Counted from the stretch's first letter, positions 7,618 to 15,668 are shown. The stretch is DNA of 17,922 bases from an uncultured Gammaproteobacteria bacterium (GCA_938039225.1 CALHVH010000072.1:1-17922), one strand, 5' to 3'. Notes: a model not told the origin generated them from the letters alone. A program made the numbers and translations.

Positions 7618-8082
7618 ATGTCAAAAATTATCGAAGGTCAGTTGAATGCAAGTGGAATGCGAATTGCATTGGTAGCCGCTAGGTTTAATGAGTTTATTGT
7701 TGACTCATTGGTTAAGGGTGCACAAGATGCATTAATTCGTCATGGATGCAAAGAGTCTGATATTCATCTAATCAAAGTTCCTGGTGCATTTGAGATGCCA
7801 GTGGTCATAAAGCATTTAGCAGAAAAAGATGAATATGATGCGATTGTAGGTTTGGGAGCAGTGATTCGTGGTTCAACCCCACACTTTGAATACATTTCGG
7901 CTTCAGTGACCAATGGTATTGCCAAAGTGGCATTAGATTCTGGCAAACCAATAACCAATGGTGTAATCACTGTAAATAGCATCGAACAGGCGATTGAACG
8001 TGCAGGTACTAAAGCCGGGAATAAAGGCGCTGAAGCTGCACTAGGTGCAGTTGAAATGGTAGCTGTATTACGTCAGCTGTAA
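7618..8082 (+). CDS. ribH: 6,7-dimethyl-8-ribityllumazine synthase
   Basis: A 154-residue lumazine synthase, typical length. It condenses the RibB product with the RibD-derived pyrimidine to give the lumazine substrate of RibE, usually inside a pentamer or 60-mer shell. Family motifs are VAARFNEFI (19-27), VPGAFEMP (54-61) and GAVIRGSTPHFEYI with the catalytic H89. The near-invariant C-terminal ERAGTKAGNKGAEAA is also present. It sits 41 bases after ribB, with an AAGAAG tract as a weak ribosome-binding site, and 30 bases before nusB, the usual order. Confidence 0.97.
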   Translation: MSKIIEGQLNASGMRIALVAARFNEFIVDSLVKGAQDALIRHGCKESDIHLIKVPGAFEMPVVIKHLAEKDEYDAIVGLGAVIRGSTPHFEYISASVTNGIAKVALDSGKPITNGVITVNSIEQAIERAGTKAGNKGAEAALGAVEMVAVLRQL

Positions 8083-8112
8083 AACAATTAAATTTAATAC
8101 TGTAGTACATCT

Positions 8113-8574
8113 ATGAAAATACCAGCTAAAGCACGTATCGATTTTGGCGCACGTTCCAATGCACGTCAATTAGCATTACAGGCACTTTACCAATGGCAAC
8201 TGAATGAATTGAGTTTTAATGATTTACAAATTCAGTTCAGCCAAGATAAAGACTATAAGAAATCCGATAAAGAGTACTTCAGTCATTTGCTCAAAACTGT
8301 CATGCAAGAGACTGACAATTTAGATGTCGAGCTAGTAGAATTTATGGATAGACCGCTTGAGCAACTGGATCCAGTTGCTCATGCCGTTTTGTGGTTAGGT
8401 TTGCATGAATTAAAAAACCATATTGAGACCCCTTATAAGGTTGTACTTAATGAGGCCGTAAAGTTAACCAAAAAATTCGGTCCTGCTGATAGTCATAAAT
8501 TTATAAATGCTGTCTTAGATAAGGCCGCAAAGAAATTTAGAGCTTTGGAAACAGGTCATCATCAATCTAATTAA
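8113..8574 (+). CDS. nusB: Transcription antitermination protein NusB
   Basis: A 153-residue all-helical RNA-binding protein. With NusE (S10) it binds boxA RNA and helps antitermination on rRNA operons. The opening ARSNARQLALQALYQWQL is the standard NusB N-terminal helix region. LDPVAHAVLWLGLHEL and the closing VVLNEAVKLTKKFG...HKFINAVLDK are the conserved C-terminal core. A short basic extension (MKIPAKARIDFG) precedes the core. There is no clear Shine-Dalgarno. The ribH-nusB pairing is standard; what is not standard is the DUF2889 gene that follows 11 bases later in place of thiL. Confidence 0.96.
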   Translation: MKIPAKARIDFGARSNARQLALQALYQWQLNELSFNDLQIQFSQDKDYKKSDKEYFSHLLKTVMQETDNLDVELVEFMDRPLEQLDPVAHAVLWLGLHELKNHIETPYKVVLNEAVKLTKKFGPADSHKFINAVLDKAAKKFRALETGHHQSN

Positions 8575-8585
8575 AGCGAATTCTT

Positions 8586-9221
8586 ATGCCTTTATCAAAT
8601 CCAGCTCCGCGTAAGCCCATACATCAGCGCTTGATTGATTGTCAGGGCTTTGAACGCGAAGATGGTTTGTTTGATATAGAAGGGCGTCTAACTGACACCA
8701 AGTCTTATGCTTTTGATACCACCCTACGCGGCCGAATGCAGCCAGGTGATTATATACATGATATGAAAATGAGAATCACCATCGATGCTACTTTTATGAT
8801 TGTTGGTATGGAGGCGGTGACTGATCATCATCCATATCCTAATTGTGGAGATATCACTCCCAATTATGAATCTCTGATTGGGCAACGAATTGTTTCAGGC
8901 TTTACCAAAGCTACCGATGTTGCAGTTGGCGGAACTAGAGGTTGCACACATCACACTGGACTTTTACGAGATTTGGCTACGGTAGCTTTTCAGACCGTTG
9001 GACCCTTATTGGCTAAACGCAATAATGAAAAAAACAAAGAGCAGAGTGTAGCGGTTAAAGATGTTACTCAAACTTTATTCAAGGGGCGCAAGCCTCCAAT
9101 GGTTGACGGATGTCATGCCTTAGCCAGTGATAATGTGAATGTTAAGCAATTTTTCTCTAAATGGTATAAACCTAAAGAGCAAACATTAAAAGAAGACTCC
9201 GCTGTAGACAGCGATTCTTAG
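8586..9221 (+). CDS. DUF2889 family protein of unknown function
   Basis: A 211-residue protein that I assign to DUF2889 from its motif pattern, which I recognise rather than computed. It has an N-terminal arginine/DGL segment (GFEREDGLFDIEGRLTDTK, 21-39), IHDMKMRITID (57-67), a central PYPNCGDI (C87) and LIGQRI...GGTRGCTHHTGLL (97-127). Near the end is GCHALASDN (C176, H177). The conserved His/Cys (H58, C87, C120, H122, C176) suggest a metal site or redox role, but no function is established to my knowledge. There is no signal peptide or membrane segment, so it is probably cytoplasmic. The last ~15 residues are acidic and polar. It is tightly packed between nusB (11 bases) and thiL (14 bases), so it is very likely co-transcribed with them. 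Confidence 0.8.
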   Translation: MPLSNPAPRKPIHQRLIDCQGFEREDGLFDIEGRLTDTKSYAFDTTLRGRMQPGDYIHDMKMRITIDATFMIVGMEAVTDHHPYPNCGDITPNYESLIGQRIVSGFTKATDVAVGGTRGCTHHTGLLRDLATVAFQTVGPLLAKRNNEKNKEQSVAVKDVTQTLFKGRKPPMVDGCHALASDNVNVKQFFSKWYKPKEQTLKEDSAVDSDS

Positions 9222-9235
9222 AAAACTATTGTTTC

Positions 9236-10177
9236 ATGTCTGAAGATCAACTCATTAGAAACTATTTTGTGCCTCCGCATTCGCATCCAATGCGAGATGT
9301 TAGTTTAGGGATAGGCGATGACTGTGCAATTTTAGACATTCCAGACAATCATCAGTTACTTACCAGTGTAGATACTTTGCTTGAGAGTGTGCACTTCCCT
9401 AAAAATTTTAATCCAAAGCACTTAGCAGCTAGAGCAGTAGCTGTATGTGTGAGTGATTTGGCGGCAATGGGAGCTCAGGCGCGTTGGCTTACATTGGCTC
9501 TTAGTATCCCTGAAAATAATTCGCAATGGCTTGCTGACTTTTCGCAAAGCCTGCATGAAGCATGTGCCTACTATGAAATCAGTTTGGTAGGTGGTGATAC
9601 CGTTAAAGGCGAGTTATCTATTAGTCTTACAGTGATGGGCATTGTCGAAACCGGAAAGGCCTTAAGAAGAGATACGGCTCAAGCAGGTGATTTACTCTAT
9701 GTGTCTGGTAATTTAGGTGGTTCGGCGTTTGCTTTATCAAAAATTTTGCAAAAACAAGAAGTATCAACCGAAGTCCTAAGTGCATATATACGTCCCCAAG
9801 CACGACTAAGCTTAGGCCAAGCTTTGATTGGAATTGCTAATGCATGTATGGATATTTCGGACGGTATAATTATTGATGCTGAGCGTCTTGCTAAAGCTAG
9901 TGGCTTGAGTGTTGATATTCAACTGGAAAAATTACCTTTGCATGCTGCATTAGCATCGATGCCACAAGAGCAGGCTATAAATTTTGCTACTCAAGGAGAT
10001 GATTATGAATTACTCTTTAGTGCAAATGTTGCTAAATGTGACAAGCTTGTAAAGTTAGCGACGAACTTGGATTTGAGCCTTACTTGTATAGGGTCTTTAT
10101 CATCGGATTCACAACATAGTTACACACTAAATAATCAAATATATTCAACCAAATCGAAAGGATATTCACATTTTTAA
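9236..10177 (+). CDS. thiL: Thiamine-monophosphate kinase
   Basis: A 313-residue ATP-dependent kinase of the PurM/AIRS-like fold. It phosphorylates thiamine monophosphate to thiamine diphosphate, the cofactor that Dxs, also in this window, needs. Motifs are LIRNYF at the N-terminus, GIGDDCAIL (25-33, metal/ATP aspartates D28 and D29) and TSVDTLLESVHF (43-54). VSDLAAMGA (72-80), LVGGDTVKG (118-126), MDISDGI and GDDYELLF follow. The usual DISDGLxxD appears as DISDGIIID, a conservative change. The C-terminal ~30 residues are weakly conserved. I see no TPP riboswitch upstream. It lies 23 bases ahead of pgpA, the normal neighbour. Confidence 0.96.
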   Translation: MSEDQLIRNYFVPPHSHPMRDVSLGIGDDCAILDIPDNHQLLTSVDTLLESVHFPKNFNPKHLAARAVAVCVSDLAAMGAQARWLTLALSIPENNSQWLADFSQSLHEACAYYEISLVGGDTVKGELSISLTVMGIVETGKALRRDTAQAGDLLYVSGNLGGSAFALSKILQKQEVSTEVLSAYIRPQARLSLGQALIGIANACMDISDGIIIDAERLAKASGLSVDIQLEKLPLHAALASMPQEQAINFATQGDDYELLFSANVAKCDKLVKLATNLDLSLTCIGSLSSDSQHSYTLNNQIYSTKSKGYSHF

Positions 10178-10200
10178 TTGGTATTTACTGAGAACTTACT

Positions 10201-10722
10201 ATGGGTGATAAAGCAATAATTAGTCAAAATGATTTAAACAAGGCATTTTTCAGCCACCCTGTTCATTGGTTAGCCCTAGGTTTTGGTACAGGTTTAGTAC
10301 CCAAGGCTCCTGGAACTGCAGGCACATTAGTCGCAATTCCTTTGATTTTATTAACGGCTTCGCTCACATTTCCTATTAAATTAGCAATTTTAATTGGCAT
10401 AAGCATCTTCGGAATATACCTATGCGGCAAGAGTGCAGAGCTTTTAGGTGTTCACGATCATGGCTCAATTGTTTGGGATGAAATTGTCGGCTTTTACTTA
10501 ACCGCGCTTTTTGTTCCGGTTACATTTTTTTGGCTGGTGATGGGCTTTATTTTTTTTAGGATTTTCGATATCTTAAAACCTTGGCCAATCAAGCAATTAG
10601 ACGCGCAAGTTCATGGAGGACTTGGTATTATGGTAGATGATATTATTGCAGGAATATTTGCAGGTCTGGTTTTATTCGTAATACAACTTGGGCTTCAATA
10701 TTTTGGCTTTAGCGGTATCTAA
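10201..10722 (+). CDS. pgpA: Phosphatidylglycerophosphatase A
   Basis: A 173-residue inner-membrane enzyme that dephosphorylates phosphatidylglycerophosphate to phosphatidylglycerol. The signature FGTGLVPKAPGTAGTL (28-43) is intact. WDEIVGFYL (92-100, D93/E94), FFRIFDILKPWPI (118-130) and HGGLGIMVDDIIAG (138-151, D146/D147) complete the active site. Hydrophobic segments near 44-75, 95-118 and 148-168 are membrane spans. Initiation shows only weak purines. It ends the standard nusB-thiL-pgpA block, and the kinase gene follows after 37 AT-rich bases without a visible terminator, so read-through into the kinase is likely. Confidence 0.96.
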   Translation: MGDKAIISQNDLNKAFFSHPVHWLALGFGTGLVPKAPGTAGTLVAIPLILLTASLTFPIKLAILIGISIFGIYLCGKSAELLGVHDHGSIVWDEIVGFYLTALFVPVTFFWLVMGFIFFRIFDILKPWPIKQLDAQVHGGLGIMVDDIIAGIFAGLVLFVIQLGLQYFGFSGI

Positions 10723-10759
10723 TAATAATTTAATAACATTTCAAAATAATTAATTAACT

Positions 10760-12013
10760 ATGTCAGAAGTTATCGATAAATTAGGGAAATACATCATTGT
10801 CAATAAAGTTGGCAAAGGTAGTACAGGGGATATTTATTTAGGACACGATCCATTCTATGGTCGTGATGTTGCAATTAAGTTATATAAATCTGATCATCTT
10901 GATCAGCAAGAAGCTGAAGCGCAACGTAAAATGTTTTTTAATGAAGCGCATATGGTGGGGATGTTACAACATCCAAATATTCTTCCTATTTATGATGCTG
11001 GCGAAGAAGATGGGCGTTACTTTGTAGTTATGGAATTTATCCATGGTGCTCGAACTCTAGCTTCCTATACTAAAAAAGATAAATTACTTCGCATGGACGA
11101 TGTCTTAGAAATCGTTTTTAAAGTTGCTAAAGCTTTACATTATGCTCATGGTCGCGGCGTTATTCATCGAGATATAAAACCAAGTAACATCATGCTTACC
11201 ATGGATAACGATGTTCGAATTATCGATTTCGGTATCGCAATGGTGAAAAATGCTGATCTTTCAACGATTGAAGGAATAGCTGGTTCACCAAGTTATATGG
11301 CTCCTGAGCAAATTGAATCTAAAGAAATTACTTTACGAACGGATTTGTTTTCCTTGGGCGTTGTGATGTATGAACTACTTACAGGTGCTCGACCGTTTAT
11401 CGCCAGTAGCTTGTCAAAGTTATTGCATCAAATTGTCTACGCTACACCAATTCCCATGCACACCATTCGTCCAGATATTTTAGAAGTCTTGGAAGATATA
11501 GTAATGCGGGCATTACAAAAAGACGCTAGCCGTCGTTATTCTAGCGGACTAGAGTTTGCCGCTGAACTGACAAATGCCTTCCAACATTTAAATGATCAAG
11601 AAGATATTCTTACTCAACAAGAACATTTCAGTAAATTACGTCGACTTAAATTTTTCCACGATTTTTCTTACCCAGAAATTTGGGAAGTTATGCGTGCCAG
11701 TAAATGGGATGAGTATGGCCCGAATGAAGAAATTGTTAAAGAAGGCGAAATGGATGACTGCTTTTATATTATTGTTGAAGGTGAAGTTGGTGTTCAAAGT
11801 TCTGGTCGCACGGTAGGACATTTACGTACCGGAGATGGTTTTGGTGAAACCGGTTATCTACAATCTGCACGCCGTTCTGCAACTATTGTCTCTGAAAGCG
11901 ATGTCACAGTATTGCGTGTGCGTTCTACACTTCTAGAACAAGCATCAGCTGCCTGCCAGTTACAATTCAATAAGGTTTTCTTACGTACTCTTATCAGGCG
12001 TTTACAAAGTTAG
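10760..12013 (+). CDS. Hanks-type Ser/Thr protein kinase with C-terminal cyclic-nucleotide-binding domain
   Basis: A 417-residue soluble protein with two domains. The kinase domain (~10-275) has every catalytic element. These are the glycine loop VGKGSTGDIYLG (17-28), VAIK (K40), helix-C E62, HRDIKPSN (136-143), DFG (156-158) and APE (181-183), followed by TDLFSLGVVMYELLTGARPF. It should be an active RD-type kinase. Residues ~296-395 form a CAP-family nucleotide-binding fold: EEIVKEGEMDDCFYIIVEGEVGV, then the phosphate-binding cassette with FGE (361-363) and RRSAT (371-375). This keeps the glutamate and arginine that contact cyclic nucleotides. There is no membrane segment or PASTA repeat. 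I infer that a cyclic nucleotide gates the kinase; the ligand and targets are unknown. The ATG has no Shine-Dalgarno. It is the last gene before a terminator. Confidence 0.93.
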   Translation: MSEVIDKLGKYIIVNKVGKGSTGDIYLGHDPFYGRDVAIKLYKSDHLDQQEAEAQRKMFFNEAHMVGMLQHPNILPIYDAGEEDGRYFVVMEFIHGARTLASYTKKDKLLRMDDVLEIVFKVAKALHYAHGRGVIHRDIKPSNIMLTMDNDVRIIDFGIAMVKNADLSTIEGIAGSPSYMAPEQIESKEITLRTDLFSLGVVMYELLTGARPFIASSLSKLLHQIVYATPIPMHTIRPDILEVLEDIVMRALQKDASRRYSSGLEFAAELTNAFQHLNDQEDILTQQEHFSKLRRLKFFHDFSYPEIWEVMRASKWDEYGPNEEIVKEGEMDDCFYIIVEGEVGVQSSGRTVGHLRTGDGFGETGYLQSARRSATIVSESDVTVLRVRSTLLEQASAACQLQFNKVFLRTLIRRLQS

Positions 12014-12030
12014 ATTAAACTGAATTTCTC

Positions 12031-12062
12031 AAGGCTCATGCACTTATAGTGTGAGCCTTTTT
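12031..12062 (+). terminator. Rho-independent terminator after the kinase gene
   Basis: AAGGCTCA (12031-12038) pairs with TGAGCCTT (12052-12059), with a further CAC/GTG pairing inside. A U-rich run (TTTTTCTTCT) follows immediately. It lies 18 bases after the first kinase gene and only 24 bases before the second kinase gene, closing the long plus-strand run that starts at glyA. Confidence 0.88.
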
Positions 12063-12086
12063 CTTCTCTATAGAATTTGTTAATAA

Positions 12087-12809
12087 ATGAAAAATACCAT
12101 TAGCACTTTTGCTTTTAAACCCGGACGTACTTTAGCTCGAAAGTATGAAGTTGTTTCGCTTTTGGGTAGCGGCTGGGAAGGCGAGGTATACAAAATACGT
12201 GAGATTGACACAGGTATTGAGAGAGCAGCCAAATTATTTTTCCCAGCCAGAAACCTCAAAAATAAAACCATTAACGCAAATGCAAAAATGTTGCATAAGT
12301 TAAAAAACTGTTCCATGGTGATTCATTACCATAACAGAGAAGTTATACAGTTCCAAAAGAAACCAGTGGTTGTGCTTATTTCGGAATTTGTTGAGGGTGA
12401 TCTATTGCTGGATTATTTAGCCAAACAAAAAGGTAAACGCTTGACCTTATATAAAGCTGTGCATTTACTGCATCAATTATGTGTTGGTCTTCAAGAAATT
12501 CATGAATCAGGCGATTACCATGGTGATTTACATGCTGGTAATATTATTGTTTCGCGTTTGGGCTTAACTTATCACTTAAAAGTGTTAGATTTTTTACACA
12601 ATAATATGGGCGTGAGAGAAAACCAACGTGCTGATATTTTGGATTTGGTCAGAATATTTTACGATATTCTTGGTGGACGTAAGCACTATGCTAAACAACC
12701 ACAACTGGTAAAGGATATTTGTAAAGGGCTGAAAGGCAGTTTAATCTTACAACGTTTTAAAAGCGTTTCTCAATTACGTTGTTTTATTGAAAACCAAGAT
12801 TGGTCTTAA
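12087..12809 (+). CDS. Divergent protein-kinase-like protein, second gene of a kinase pair
   Basis: A 240-residue protein with a recognisable but atypical kinase fold. Present are the glycine loop LLGSGWEGEVYKI (26-38), the lysine in AAKLFF (K49), and a catalytic loop YHGDLHAGNIIV (144-155; D147, N152). A metal aspartate D168 is in LDFLHNN. The loop is HGDLHAGN rather than HRDLKxxN, a form seen in atypical and small-molecule kinases. The helix-C glutamate position appears to be N65, DFG has become DFL, and no APE motif follows. The C-lobe is short, holding RADILDLVRIFYDILGG (181-197) and little else. It may be an atypical kinase, a pseudokinase, or a partner of the adjacent kinase. It lies between two terminators, with no Shine-Dalgarno and only a weak -10 (TAGAAT, 12071-12076) before it. 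Confidence 0.82.
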   Translation: MKNTISTFAFKPGRTLARKYEVVSLLGSGWEGEVYKIREIDTGIERAAKLFFPARNLKNKTINANAKMLHKLKNCSMVIHYHNREVIQFQKKPVVVLISEFVEGDLLLDYLAKQKGKRLTLYKAVHLLHQLCVGLQEIHESGDYHGDLHAGNIIVSRLGLTYHLKVLDFLHNNMGVRENQRADILDLVRIFYDILGGRKHYAKQPQLVKDICKGLKGSLILQRFKSVSQLRCFIENQDWS

Positions 12810-12821
12810 GATTATTTATAA

Positions 12822-12859
12822 GCAACAAAAAAGGCTCACAAGTGAGCCTTTTTTGTTGC
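12822..12859. terminator. Strong bidirectional terminator between convergent genes
   Basis: GCAACAAAAAAGGCTCAC (12822-12839) and its exact reverse complement (12842-12859) form an 18-base perfect stem around a 2-base AA turn. A-tract and T-tract flank the GC-rich core, so it can stop transcription from both sides: the kinase-like gene on the plus strand and folE2 on the minus strand. The core matches that of the terminator at 12031-12062. Confidence 0.92.
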
Positions 12860-12874
12860 GTTATTGATTTATAT

Positions 12875-13684
12875 CTAAACGCGCTTGTCATTCTCAATTA
12901 AAGCATAGGCGGAATGGTTGTGTATTGATTCAAAGTTTTCTGATTCAACTACGTAGGCAACAATACGATCTTCAGAGTTTAAACTAGCAGCCACATCACG
13001 CACAATATCTTCCACAAATTTTGGATTATCGTAGGCACGTTCCGTTACGTATTTTTCATCCGGGCGTTTTAAGATTCCATACAATTCGCAAGATGCATTT
13101 TTTTCAGCAATTTCAATTAACTCTTCAATCCACACGAAGTCTTTCAACGTGGCGGTTATGGTTATGTGTGAGCGTTGATTATGAGCGCCATAATCTGAAA
13201 TGCCTTTTGAGCATGGGCAAAGACTCGTTACGGGTACGGTTACTTGTACGCTAGTAATATTGGCGCCATTTTTACGTTCACCAATAAACTTAACTTGGTA
13301 ATTTAATAAGCTTTCAACTTTTGAAATAGGTGCTGACTTCATCATGAAATAAGGAAAGCTCATTTCAATATGGCCTTCTTCCGCTTCTAAACGATCAGTC
13401 ATTTTTTCAAGCATGTCATTAAATGACTCAACAGTAAGTACGCGTTCATAGCTTTCTAGGATTTCCACAAAGCGTGACATGTGGGTGCCTTTGAAATTAT
13501 GCGGAAGATTCACATACATATTGAAATTTGCAACAGTATGTTGGTCGCCACCAGAGCGATCACGTATTTTAATTGGATGCTCAATAGATTTAATGCCTAC
13601 TTTATTGATTGCAATTTCACGTAAGTCGGCACGTCCTTGAACGTCCTCGATGTTTTTAAATTTTTCTGCTGTTGCTGTACTCAT
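12875..13684 (-). CDS. folE2: GTP cyclohydrolase I, type IB (FolE2)
   Basis: A 269-residue GTP cyclohydrolase IB, which opens GTP to dihydroneopterin triphosphate, the first step of folate synthesis. It is unrelated in sequence to the zinc-dependent FolE. Family landmarks are KGTHMSRF (65-72), VPVTSLCPCSKGISDYGAHNQRS (150-172) and ENFESIHNHSAYA (249-261). By alignment from memory with the Neisseria enzyme, the metal-site residues are C156, H168, E210, E252 and H255, all present. The ATG at 13684 follows GGAA. FolE2 is often used when zinc is scarce, or as the only such enzyme; I see no clear Zur operator upstream, which fits constitutive use. It lies 103 bases after dxs on the same strand and ends at the bidirectional terminator. 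Confidence 0.96.
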   Translation of the reverse strand: MSTATAEKFKNIEDVQGRADLREIAINKVGIKSIEHPIKIRDRSGGDQHTVANFNMYVNLPHNFKGTHMSRFVEILESYERVLTVESFNDMLEKMTDRLEAEEGHIEMSFPYFMMKSAPISKVESLLNYQVKFIGERKNGANITSVQVTVPVTSLCPCSKGISDYGAHNQRSHITITATLKDFVWIEELIEIAEKNASCELYGILKRPDEKYVTERAYDNPKFVEDIVRDVAASLNSEDRIVAYVVESENFESIHNHSAYALIENDKRV

Positions 13685-13779
13685 GTTATTTCCGATTTGC
13701 TTATTGGTACTTATTAATTACGTTTAAAGAGCCATTTTAGACTAATTCTGTATTATTGCCTGTAAATTGAGCTGTTACT

Positions 13780-13794
13780 AAAAAGGCTTATGCC
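13780..13794 (-). terminator. Possible weak terminator at the dxs 3' end
   Basis: Read on the minus strand, GGC-ATAA-GCC followed by TTTTT overlaps the dxs stop codon. The stem is only three GC pairs, so it would be leaky at best and leave folE2 partly dependent on dxs transcription. Low confidence. Confidence 0.22.
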
Positions 13795-15668
13795 GAAATA
13801 GCTATATTGGGTGTATTTGGCCAGTTTTCAATGGAGTTTATGACTCCTTGGGGGTCTAAATTCACATGTTTTAGGCATTCTTCGCGCGATCCATGTTCTA
13901 CATATTCATCTGGTAGGCCCAGGTTAAGGACCGGAATCTGAATATTTGCCTTTTGTAAAAACTCGCAAACGGCACTGCCTGCACCACCGGCAATGGCATT
14001 GTCTTCAATGGTTACAAATGCTTCATGACTTGTTGCAAGCTCTTTTAATAAGGTGGTATCTAATGGTTTTACAAAACGCATATTCACCAAGCTAGCGCCA
14101 AATTTTTCTGCTGCGGCTTCAGCTGCTGCATACAAGGCTCCAAAGGATAAAATAGCTAACTTAGAGCCTTTGCGTTTCACTTGCCCTTTACCAACTGGGA
14201 TAGTAGCTAGGTTTTTTTGTATTGCTACTCCAAGACCTTGTCCTCGCGGATACCGTATCGCACTCGGTTGATTCAAACTGAGCCCAGTAGAAAGCATTTG
14301 CCTACATTCATTTTCGTCTGCAGGAGCCATCACCACCATATTGGGTACACAACGCAAATAAGTTAAGTCAAAACTCCCGGCATGCGTTGGACCATCTGCA
14401 CCCACTAAGCCGGCTCTATCTATAGCAAATACTACGGGTAAATTTTGTATAGCAACATCATGAATTAATTGGTCGTATGCACGTTGCAAAAAGGTTGAGT
14501 AAATGGCAACAACTGGTTTCATTCCTTCGCAAGCTAGACCAGCGGCAAGAGTTACTGAATGTTGCTCAGCAATGGCAACATCAAAATACCTTCTTGGGAA
14601 GCGCTTAGAATATTCCACCATGCCAGAACCTTCACGCATTGCAGGAGTTATACCAACGACTTTTTCATCTGCAGAAGCGGCATCGCACAACCACTCACCA
14701 AAAACTTGTGAATAGGTAGGGCTTGTTGCTTTTTTCTTTTTTACCGCACCACTGGCTCTATCGAAAGGACCTGGGGCATGCCATTTGATAGGATCATTTT
14801 CTGCTGGTTTATATCCTTTACCCTTTTTAGTAATGATATGTAAAAACTGAGGGCCTTGTAAGTTACGCATATTGCGAAGGGTTTCAATCAGCAAGGGTAC
14901 ATCGTGACCATCAATTGGACCAATATAGTTGAAACCAAGTTCTTCAAAAATAGTGCCAGGCAAAACCATACCTTTTACATATTCTTCAGATCGTCTAGCT
15001 AACTCTAAAGCAGTTGGCATGCCTTTGAGGATTTTCTTTCCGCCTTCCTTAATGCTGGTATAGGTTTTGCCAGAAAGAATTTTGGCAGAGTACTTTGCCA
15101 TGGCGCCAACGTTTTCAGAAATAGACATTTCATTGTCATTAAGAACAACTAATAAATCCACATCTAATGAACCAGCGTGATTTAAAGCTTCAAAAGCCAT
15201 GCCTGCTGTTAAGGCGCCATCACCAATGACTGCTGCAATATGACGATCCTGACTTTGATGATCATTAGCTATGGCCATTCCCAAGGCAGCACCAATTGAT
15301 GTACTGGAATGACCAACACCCAATGTGTCGTATTCACTTTCCTCACGTTTAGGGAACGGAGCCAGTCCTCCCCAAGTTCGAATGGTTTTTAATTCTTTTG
15401 CCCGACCCGTTAATACTTTATGCGGATACGCTTGGTGTCCTACATCCCAAACCAATCTATCTTTGGGCGTTTCATAAACATAATGCAAGGCAACGGTTAA
15501 CTCTAATGCACCGAGTCCAGCGGCAAAATGTCCACTGGTTGTGCTCATCACTTCAATTAGGTAATCGCGTAGTTCCACAGCTACTTGAGACATATCAGTC
15601 TCAGGCATGGCACGTAAATCATGCGGAGATGATATTTGTGCAAGAAGTGGATAACGTTCAGGATTCAT
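13788..15668 (-). CDS. dxs: 1-deoxy-D-xylulose-5-phosphate synthase
   Basis: A 626-residue thiamine-diphosphate enzyme (E. coli: 620). It joins pyruvate and glyceraldehyde 3-phosphate in the first step of the MEP isoprenoid pathway, and its product also feeds thiamine and pyridoxal synthesis. Catalytic landmarks are SGHFAAGLG (H47) and WDVGHQAYPHK (74-84). The ThDP/Mg motif GDGALTAGMAFEALNHAG (149-166) and LNDNEMSIS (N179) follow. The pyrimidine-domain AEQHS (E368) and GADGPTHAG are also present. There is no obvious Shine-Dalgarno. A 139-base gap separates it from ispA and contains a lone TAAAAT -10-like hexamer (15719-15714), so it could have its own promoter. The xseB-ispA-dxs order is typical of gammaproteobacteria. 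Confidence 0.98.
   Translation of the reverse strand: MNPERYPLLAQISSPHDLRAMPETDMSQVAVELRDYLIEVMSTTSGHFAAGLGALELTVALHYVYETPKDRLVWDVGHQAYPHKVLTGRAKELKTIRTWGGLAPFPKREESEYDTLGVGHSSTSIGAALGMAIANDHQSQDRHIAAVIGDGALTAGMAFEALNHAGSLDVDLLVVLNDNEMSISENVGAMAKYSAKILSGKTYTSIKEGGKKILKGMPTALELARRSEEYVKGMVLPGTIFEELGFNYIGPIDGHDVPLLIETLRNMRNLQGPQFLHIITKKGKGYKPAENDPIKWHAPGPFDRASGAVKKKKATSPTYSQVFGEWLCDAASADEKVVGITPAMREGSGMVEYSKRFPRRYFDVAIAEQHSVTLAAGLACEGMKPVVAIYSTFLQRAYDQLIHDVAIQNLPVVFAIDRAGLVGADGPTHAGSFDLTYLRCVPNMVVMAPADENECRQMLSTGLSLNQPSAIRYPRGQGLGVAIQKNLATIPVGKGQVKRKGSKLAILSFGALYAAAEAAAEKFGASLVNMRFVKPLDTTLLKELATSHEAFVTIEDNAIAGGAGSAVCEFLQKANIQIPVLNLGLPDEYVEHGSREECLKHVNLDPQGVINSIENWPNTPNIAISA

Noticed and set aside
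10178..10200. TPP riboswitch or independent control for thiL/pgpA
   Set aside because: The gaps around thiL are 14 and 23 bases, too short for such an element.
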